Part shown: positions 8,708 to 13,434 of the stretch, piece by piece
How positions within the stretch are numbered: the first letter of the stretch is position 1
Layout of the letters: each line of letters starts with the position of its first letter
Origin: JAAYDH01 sp964345825
GTDB taxonomy: Bacteria; Bacillota_I; Bacilli_A; RFN20; CAG-826
DNA length: 13,434 nt
NCBI GenBank assembly: GCA_964345825.1
Contig: CAYFSI010000025.1
Coordinates: forward strand, 1-13,434
Direction of reading: 5' to 3'
Position numbers and translations under genes: made by a program
Notes under the pieces: model-generated
What the model was told of the DNA's origin: nothing
What the model saw: the letters and a program-made list of their open reading frames with translations, nothing else
Database searches by the model: none

Positions 8708-9747
8708 TATTTTTTCGCCCCCATTCTAATACGTGGATCAATAAATCCATAAGACAAATCTAAGATAATACCGGCTATTAAGCCAATCATGGTAAATACA
8801 GCCATATCAACCATTAAGACGCTATAATCTCTATTGTTCAAAGCAGTGATATACAAAAATCCAATGCCGGGAATTCCGTAGATAGATTCCAAGATCATTG
8901 AACCGCCAAGAATGCCAATAAATTCAGCTAAAATGGAAGGAAGAATTGGAACAAAGGCGTTACGAAGAGCGTGGCGAACAATCGCTTGGTTCTTGGTGAG
9001 ACCTTTGGTGCGGGCTAATAACAAGTATTCTGAGGACATAACCTCGCAAAGTTCAGCGCGTACAAAGCGGGTATATCCACAAATAGAACCGAATGATAAA
9101 GATAGAACAGGAATAATATAGCCGAGGACTTTAAAGTTGGTGGGCATGATGGCGCTTGGCCACTGAGTGGGGAGCCATCCAAGCTGATAACCTAATATCC
9201 AGATAAGAAAAGTAATAACAACAAAGGAAGGAATTGAAATAAAGATCATGACGAGAGTAGAGATAGTATGGTCAATCCATGTATTTTTCTTGAGACCAGC
9301 CCAAATTCCTAACAAAATACCAAGAGGAACAGATATGACTACAGAAATGATTTTTAAGTACATAGAAACGGGTAATCTCTGCAAGATAATACTCATGGCG
9401 GAAGCATTGAGCTTTATTTGTGTGGAGCGGCCCCAATCCCATTTGGTAAAAATGTTTTTTAGCCAGTTAAAATATAAGTCAATAATCGGTCTTTTATACC
9501 AATAATGCTGGATACCAGAAGTGTCAACAAATGACCATAGTTCGGTACCAAGACCTTCTTGTTTGACTGCATAATCAAGAGCATAGCCTAATTTGACTTG
9601 ATCTTGATAATAAGCAAACATGGATGATTCTTTTCCAAAGCCACTGCCAGTAATTGGCAAAGCAGCAACGAGAATATATGTTAACGACAAGATGATAAAT
9701 GCCGTTATAAACGCTAGAGCAAGTCTCTTTAGAACGTATTTTTTCAT
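8707..9747 (-). CDS. oppB: Oligopeptide ABC transporter permease OppB
   Basis: Partner permease of OppC. TM1 is at about 9-31, then an extracytoplasmic segment of about 85 residues reaching the family motif WDWGRS (103-108), TM2 at about 121-147, TM3 at about 160-188 and three later helices. The EAA loop reads EYLLLARTKGLTKNQAIVRHALRN (split here as EYLLLARTKGL at 240-250 and RHALRN at 258-263), and GIPGIGF (301-307) is the usual late OppB motif. Length 346 is within the family range with a somewhat long first external loop, unlike the swollen OppC. The start is well supported: AAGGAGGAA at 9751-9759 lies 3 bases upstream of the ATG. A dedicated promoter precedes the gene, so it is the first gene of an oppBCDF unit. 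Confidence 0.95.
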   Translation of the reverse strand: MKKYVLKRLALAFITAFIILSLTYILVAALPITGSGFGKESSMFAYYQDQVKLGYALDYAVKQEGLGTELWSFVDTSGIQHYWYKRPIIDLYFNWLKNIFTKWDWGRSTQIKLNASAMSIILQRLPVSMYLKIISVVISVPLGILLGIWAGLKKNTWIDHTISTLVMIFISIPSFVVITFLIWILGYQLGWLPTQWPSAIMPTNFKVLGYIIPVLSLSFGSICGYTRFVRAELCEVMSSEYLLLARTKGLTKNQAIVRHALRNAFVPILPSILAEFIGILGGSMILESIYGIPGIGFLYITALNNRDYSVLMVDMAVFTMIGLIAGIILDLSYGFIDPRIRMGAKK

Positions 9748-9777
9748 GTTTTCCTCCTTATATTTTTAATCCTAAAC

Positions 9778-9796
9778 ATTAACGTTTACCGTTAAT
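9778..9796 (-). promoter_or_regulatory. Inverted repeat at the oppB transcript start (candidate operator, cre-like)
   Basis: ATTAACG (9778-9784) and CGTTAAT (9790-9796) form a perfect 7-bp inverted repeat with a 5-base spacer, beginning at the predicted +1 of the oppB promoter and ending 19 bases before the ribosome site. The overlapping stretch 9777-9790 (CATTAACGTTTACC) also resembles a degenerate catabolite-responsive element, with the right half close to CGTTTACA. A repressor here would block elongation. The repeat is seen; the regulator is unknown. Confidence 0.5.
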
Positions 9797-9802
9797 TTTT
9801 TG

Positions 9803-9831
9803 ATTATACACTAGTGTATATCTTTATACAA
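9803..9831 (-). promoter_or_regulatory. Sigma-A type promoter of oppBCDF
   Basis: On the minus strand TTGTAT (9831-9826) and a perfect TATAAT (9808-9803) are separated by 17 bases, about 56 bases upstream of the oppB ATG. It lies downstream of the oppA terminator, so the permease and ATPase genes can be transcribed independently of oppA. Confidence 0.8.
9805..9820. promoter_or_regulatory. Perfect 16-bp palindrome over the oppB -10 box (candidate operator)
   Basis: TATACACTAGTGTATA is a perfect palindrome covering four of the six -10 bases and 12 bases of the spacer of the oppB promoter. A dimeric regulator bound there would exclude RNA polymerase, as TetR-, MarR- or GntR-type repressors do. 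No regulator gene is in the window. Confidence 0.6.
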
Positions 9832-9851
9832 TACCTTGGACAACATTTAAT

Positions 9852-9885
9852 AAAAAAAGACTAAGACGCGGAGTCTTAGTCTTTT
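9852..9885 (-). terminator. Strong terminator between oppA and oppB
   Basis: Directly after the oppA stop, GACTAAGAC (on the plus strand 9859-9867) pairs perfectly with GTCTTAGTC (9873-9881) around a 5-base loop, with flanking A-T pairs extending the stem. On the minus strand it is followed by seven T (9858-9852). It should end most oppA transcripts and let only part read through into oppBCDF, giving more binding protein than transporter. Confidence 0.92.
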
Positions 9886-9900
9886 CTATTAGTTTTGTAA

Positions 9901-12822
9901 CTAGTCGAGGACAAATGGGGCTGGAGCTGGATTTGCGGCTGTTGGCCATGATTCAAATTGGACAAATGTAGTAAAGAAACTAACACCTCCAATATCTAAT
10001 GAAGCAACGGATAAAAGAATATAAGCATCAATACCAGCGGCATAAATGACGGGGTAAGCGGCTTCCATTTCAGCAACACCAGCGGCATCAAAGACAATGG
10101 TGTAAGTGGCTAATCCACCTTCTCCTTCAACACGTTCCCAAGAGGAGGTTAATCCTGTTGGATCAGTGTCGGTTGTGCCATCAAAATAGGCATAGAGTTC
10201 ACCATAATCTTCGTAATCATCTTTGCTGGTAGCATATATACAAATCGCATAAAGCATAGACGTGATGTCTTCGGAATTAACTTCCTTAGTTTCAATAACG
10301 ACTTGCAATCTTCCATCAGTGAGTTTAGTGACTTCAGAATCTAACAATGTGAACAATGGGACTTCAACACCAGCGGCAGCGACGACGAAACTGTCGCCAG
10401 CTTTCCATAAGGAATCAAAAGACCAAGGTTGATCATTGTAGATTAGGTTTTCACTGACAACGGAAGTATCAGAACCCCAGTTAAGAGTGAAACCCGAGGA
10501 GTTATCAGATTTTAAAACTTCTAAGAAGTTTAATGGGTCAAGAGAGTTACCGGAAATAGATCCGAAACCTAAGTCGAATTGTCCAACCATCAAGTGTTTG
10601 TTGTAAACATCTTCGTAATTGGTTGTGCCATCATGGTTAACGACGGTTAGTTTTACTTTGCCACCGGAGACATAGCTGGCGTTGAATGCATCTTGAATGT
10701 AACCAGCAATTTCTTCACCGTAATCAACGCTATCAGATGGGTTCATCCATTCGATAACAAGGGAGATGGCGGTTGGTTTTTTCTTGGTTCCTAATTCGAT
10801 GTCACCATTTTCAACCATTTCAGTAACGGCTTGACGGAAGTAAATTTTGGCAGCGGATTCGTTGTAACCAAAGGTGTCTGGATAGTAGTCAGTCATCGCT
10901 TCAGCGTGTTCATCGCTAGCGTTGTATGCAAGGCCATTTTCTGGATCAATCATGTAGTTAGAGGAGAAGTATTCGTTTGAAGCGATACGACCTCTATTAG
11001 CAGCATAGGTTTCTCTATCAATGGAGAAGTTTAAGCCCTTTAAGAAGCTCTTATTGCTCATCCAAGGTTTGACATCCCAATAATTAGCTTCGGGAGTTTG
11101 GGTAATTGAACCGTCAACACCGAATAATTCTTCCCAACGTTCTTGTGTACAGGAGTTAACGTTAAGTTTGAAAACAGAATTACCAGTAGTTGTGGTTGTG
11201 CGGGCGTCATTTCGATATTGTTTGATATAATCAATTGTTGGAATACCAGCAGCATCAAGATTTCCATTTAAGAATTCTTTAAAGATTAAAGTGTTATCAG
11301 TTTGAGCACCGGTATAAACAGAAATTTTCACTCCAGGAATACGATATAAGTTCGCCATTCCAGGAAGAGTATTTTCAAACCAGGTGTCGTTCTTTTTGAA
11401 AGCGATGGTTTTATCTTCTTCCCAGTACTCTAAGGTGTAGGCACCAAGAGAGAGGATTGTGTCGACTGGGGTAGCAAGGTTGCTAGCACCACCAGTAATA
11501 AATGTTCCATATTTTACAACACCGGCTTTAACGCTTCCACCACCGAGAACAGAGAGGAATTCTCTGGACAATGGTTGATAGAGGTTAGAAGACAAGCCAT
11601 ACATAGCATAGAATGGAGTAACAGGAGTGGTCATCTTAACGACAAGATAAGCTCCGCCTTCATCACTGCCGGAGAAGAGCTTAACGTTGTTAGCGAATGC
11701 GGCATCATCAATTTCAGCGGATTCAGCAGTAGCATCAAAATAAGCTTTTGCACCGACGATACTATAAGATGTATCAGCAGCTAATTCGGCACCACGATAT
11801 TGGCCGTAGCTTTGTGTTAATAAAACTTTGAAAGCATCGACGTAGTCATCAATGGTAACGTCCCTTCCATCAAAAGCAGCGTATTGGGCTTTTGTTGAAG
11901 CGGTACGGAATTTAACTCCACCATCAGCGCCAGTTCTCACATGGAATTTAAACCATGATGATTTACTGGATTGATTTTCAGCAGGAGTGAAGGTTGAAGT
12001 TTCTTCATCATAAACGCCAGCGACTGGACGAGACTCTTTGGCAAGAGATCCATACCAATCATAGCCGTTCTTTTCTTCGTTCATCTTGTTTGACCAATAA
12101 CTACTACTAATGTAGGAGCCAAGATCAGAAACTTGTGAACCTTGAGCATTAAGCATGTTAATGTTTTTCGGATCGCTATCGAAAGCAGAATGGTAGTATT
12201 TTTTCCATTCGGCTTTGGTTTCACTAGCTAAATCAGCGGTAATGTTTCCTTCAGTAAGAATACCAAAGCCATAACCTGTAATGTAGCTTTCGACACCTTT
12301 TTGAACGCGTGGATTGTACATAACATATCCACCATTTTCAAATAATGAAATACCTGTGAGGCTTTCATCCATGGCGTATTTCTCGAGTTTACCGAGAATA
12401 TCTGCTTTGTCAGCGAGTGAGCTGGAATAGGAAGCAGCTCCTTCAAGTGGGGCACCACTATAGACATCGAGTCTTAGATTACGGGTCACATCTTCAGTTG
12501 ACTCATAAATTGTAACAGTAGCAGCACCACTAGCGACACCAGTGACATGGCCTTCGTCATCAACTGTCAACACGGCTTCGTCACTTGATTCATAAGTGTA
12601 TTCGTGTGCAACAGGGTGTTTTGGATCATAATCACTAGACTGTGCTTCGATGATTTCAATTTGAGGTTCGTCTCCGACTTTGAGAGATGAAACGCCAGTG
12701 TTTAATGCAGCGCTAAAGGAAAAGTCGACTGGGTCTTCTTTAACTCCGCCACCACAAGCGGTTAATCCGGCAAATAGGAGAGAAACCGATAAAAGTGAAA
12801 CAACGAATTTTGTTTTGTTCAT
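9901..12822 (-). CDS. oppA: Oligopeptide-binding lipoprotein OppA (SBP family 5) with N-terminal Big2-like domain and extra C-terminal region
   Basis: Extracellular peptide-binding lipoprotein that delivers substrate to OppBC. A signal peptide with lipobox LTAC ends at Cys23, followed by GGG, so the protein is lipid-anchored outside. Residues about 31-122 look like a bacterial Ig-like (Big2) domain, with the typical pattern YESSDEAVLTVDDEGHVTGV and then GAATVTI. The family 5 binding fold follows from about 130 to 800, including KADILGKLEKYAM near its start, FLNGNLDAAGIP in the middle and LDPLNFL late. The last 160 residues (about 813-973) are beta-rich and acidic and end in a Pro/Ala tail; I do not recognise them. 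Length 973 is far above the usual 530-680. The start is supported by AAAGGAG (12829-12835) six bases upstream. It has its own promoter and terminator, consistent with a higher protein level than the permease. Peptide specificity cannot be read. Confidence 0.93.
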   Translation of the reverse strand: MNKTKFVVSLLSVSLLFAGLTACGGGVKEDPVDFSFSAALNTGVSSLKVGDEPQIEIIEAQSSDYDPKHPVAHEYTYESSDEAVLTVDDEGHVTGVASGAATVTIYESTEDVTRNLRLDVYSGAPLEGAASYSSSLADKADILGKLEKYAMDESLTGISLFENGGYVMYNPRVQKGVESYITGYGFGILTEGNITADLASETKAEWKKYYHSAFDSDPKNINMLNAQGSQVSDLGSYISSSYWSNKMNEEKNGYDWYGSLAKESRPVAGVYDEETSTFTPAENQSSKSSWFKFHVRTGADGGVKFRTASTKAQYAAFDGRDVTIDDYVDAFKVLLTQSYGQYRGAELAADTSYSIVGAKAYFDATAESAEIDDAAFANNVKLFSGSDEGGAYLVVKMTTPVTPFYAMYGLSSNLYQPLSREFLSVLGGGSVKAGVVKYGTFITGGASNLATPVDTILSLGAYTLEYWEEDKTIAFKKNDTWFENTLPGMANLYRIPGVKISVYTGAQTDNTLIFKEFLNGNLDAAGIPTIDYIKQYRNDARTTTTTGNSVFKLNVNSCTQERWEELFGVDGSITQTPEANYWDVKPWMSNKSFLKGLNFSIDRETYAANRGRIASNEYFSSNYMIDPENGLAYNASDEHAEAMTDYYPDTFGYNESAAKIYFRQAVTEMVENGDIELGTKKKPTAISLVIEWMNPSDSVDYGEEIAGYIQDAFNASYVSGGKVKLTVVNHDGTTNYEDVYNKHLMVGQFDLGFGSISGNSLDPLNFLEVLKSDNSSGFTLNWGSDTSVVSENLIYNDQPWSFDSLWKAGDSFVVAAAGVEVPLFTLLDSEVTKLTDGRLQVVIETKEVNSEDITSMLYAICIYATSKDDYEDYGELYAYFDGTTDTDPTGLTSSWERVEGEGGLATYTIVFDAAGVAEMEAAYPVIYAAGIDAYILLSVASLDIGGVSFFTTFVQFESWPTAANPAPAPFVLD

Positions 12823-12843
12823 ATCTTTCTCCTTTCTTTAAGT

Positions 12844-12867
12844 GCGACCACACATACATGAGGCCGC
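12844..12867 (-). promoter_or_regulatory. Hairpin in the oppA 5' untranslated region
   Basis: On the minus strand GCGGCC (12867-12862) pairs with GGTCGC (12849-12844), six pairs with one G-U, around a 12-base loop. It is the only GC-rich island in an otherwise AT-rich leader and ends 8 bases before the ribosome site. It may protect the mRNA 5' end or tune translation; the leader is too short for a known riboswitch. Confidence 0.45.
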
Positions 12868-12886
12868 CAAATATGAATTTGGGTTA

Positions 12887-12915
12887 ATTTTAAGGTTTAT
12901 AAGTTAATGTGTAAA
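12887..12915 (-). promoter_or_regulatory. Sigma-A type promoter of oppA
   Basis: On the minus strand TTTACA (12915-12910) and TAAAAT (12892-12887) are separated by 17 bases, each one mismatch from consensus. The predicted start near 12880 gives a leader of about 58 bases containing the GC-rich hairpin and the ribosome site. Confidence 0.75.
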
Positions 12916-12948
12916 GTATTAATTTCATAAAAAATAAACATTTCGCTT

Positions 12949-12968
12949 GATAATAATATATTATTATC
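12949..12968. repeat. Perfect 20-bp AT-rich palindrome upstream of the oppA promoter
   Basis: GATAATAATATATTATTATC reads the same on both strands and lies 33 bases upstream of the oppA -35 box. It could be a regulator site or an upstream element. Its GATAAT/ATTATC ends recall Fur-family boxes, but the half-site spacing does not match the 7-1-7 form. Chance is possible in such AT-rich DNA. Confidence 0.5.
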
Positions 12969-13384
12969 TCATTTAAAAATAATATTCTTAATTGGGCATT
13001 TGCGTTGCTTTTATACCTAATTGATTTATTTTTTTGTAAATGGAAAAACATTTAAATTTGTCAAATAATTAAGTTTTTTAACAACCAGAAATCACAAACT
13101 GTTGCTTAAGATGCTCACAATACGCATCTCATAGTCCGCTTTTTGTCATAAAAAGAATAAGGTTTCCCGCTTAAATATAAGTGGCATTTGTTTCTTCTTT
13201 ATTATGTGTACATCATTTGAAAAATTGTCTTTGTCTTGTGGAAGGCAGAACTTCTATTGTGGATTTTGGATAGCGAGGATTTGACATTTTGAATATAAGA
13301 AGTTCATATCAGGAACGCCTTTGAAAATCTTAATGATGTTCAAAAATTCATTAAGTAAAAGATAAAATTTTGTTTTATTGTTTG

Positions 13385-13414
13385 AAAAAAGCCAAATAGC
13401 AACCGCTAATTGCC
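13385..13414 (-). terminator. Possible weak terminator of a gene beyond the right edge
   Basis: On the minus strand GGCAATTAGC (13414-13405) pairs imperfectly with GCTATTTGGC (13400-13391), two mismatches and a 4-base loop, and runs into six T (13390-13385). It would fit the end of a minus-strand gene lying outside the window. The mismatches keep confidence low. Confidence 0.3.
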
Positions 13415-13434
13415 AAATAAATTATTGATTTTTA

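Larger units (their letters stand above)
12841..13434. other. Intergenic region upstream of oppA with no convincing gene
   Basis: Nearly 600 AT-rich bases. The left 130 hold the oppA leader, promoter and the 20-bp palindrome. Beyond that I see no ORF with a ribosome site, no tRNA-like fold and no repeat array. A 6-bp hairpin AGATGC/GCATCT (13109-13114 and 13124-13129) has no T-run. One minus-strand frame from about 13420 to 13150 is open apart from a single TAG and could be a decayed gene fragment, but I recognise no family. The next gene to the right is outside the window. Confidence 0.6.

Noticed and set aside
43..12822. UGA recoded as tryptophan (mycoplasma code)
   Set aside because: All genes read full length with the standard code, tryptophan is TGG throughout, and no in-frame TGA interrupts any of them.
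12841..12900. Riboswitch or T-box in the oppA leader
   Set aside because: The leader is about 58 bases with a single short hairpin and no terminator or antiterminator pair.
13248..13305. 8-bp inverted repeat GAACTTCT/AGAAGTTC as ends of a small mobile element
   Set aside because: The arms are only 8 bases, 42 bases apart, with no flanking duplication and no transposase; chance is likely.

Overview
This AT-rich window looks like a piece of chromosome from a low-GC Gram-positive relative, most likely an uncultured, Bacilli- or Mollicutes-like gut Bacillota (Erysipelotrichales/RF39-type). Reasons: strong GGAGG ribosome sites, Ami/Opp-type transporter proteins, a lipobox substrate-binding protein, and a Gly/Cys-rich C-terminal membrane anchor. 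Every visible stop codon is TAA or TAG and tryptophan is read from TGG, so nothing suggests UGA recoding. Genus and species cannot be read from the sequence.

Layout. Bases 1-3291 (+) hold the 3' part of a large surface subtilisin (S8 family, lactocepin/C5a-peptidase type). The frame is open to base 1, starting just after where the catalytic Asp should be, so the gene begins outside the window. Two back-to-back terminators (about 3312-3380) separate it from a convergent five-gene oligopeptide ABC transporter operon on the minus strand, in transcription order oppA (12822-9901), oppB (9747-8707), oppC (8707-6734), oppD (6732-4894), oppF (4891-3389). oppA has its own promoter (12887-12915) and is followed by a strong terminator (9852-9885). 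oppBCDF has a second promoter (9803-9831) overlapped by a perfect 16-bp palindrome, with a 7-5-7 inverted repeat at the start of the transcript. oppB to oppF are essentially contiguous (1-base overlap or 1-2 base gaps). The right 600 bases are non-coding as far as I can tell and hold the oppA promoter, a 20-bp palindrome and a 5'-UTR hairpin.

How it works together. The surface protease would cut proteins outside the cell, and the Opp system would capture and import the peptides, a PrtP-Opp type nutritional pairing. The unusual part is the transporter: four of five subunits are much larger than the family norm. OppA has a Big2-like Ig domain before the binding fold and an extra beta-rich C-terminus. 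OppC carries about 330 extra residues outside the membrane, with seven cysteines. OppD and OppF each carry a long charged coiled-coil-like insertion inside the ATPase domain, at two different positions. Extra mass thus sits on both faces of the same complex. This is the best candidate here for something not well described.
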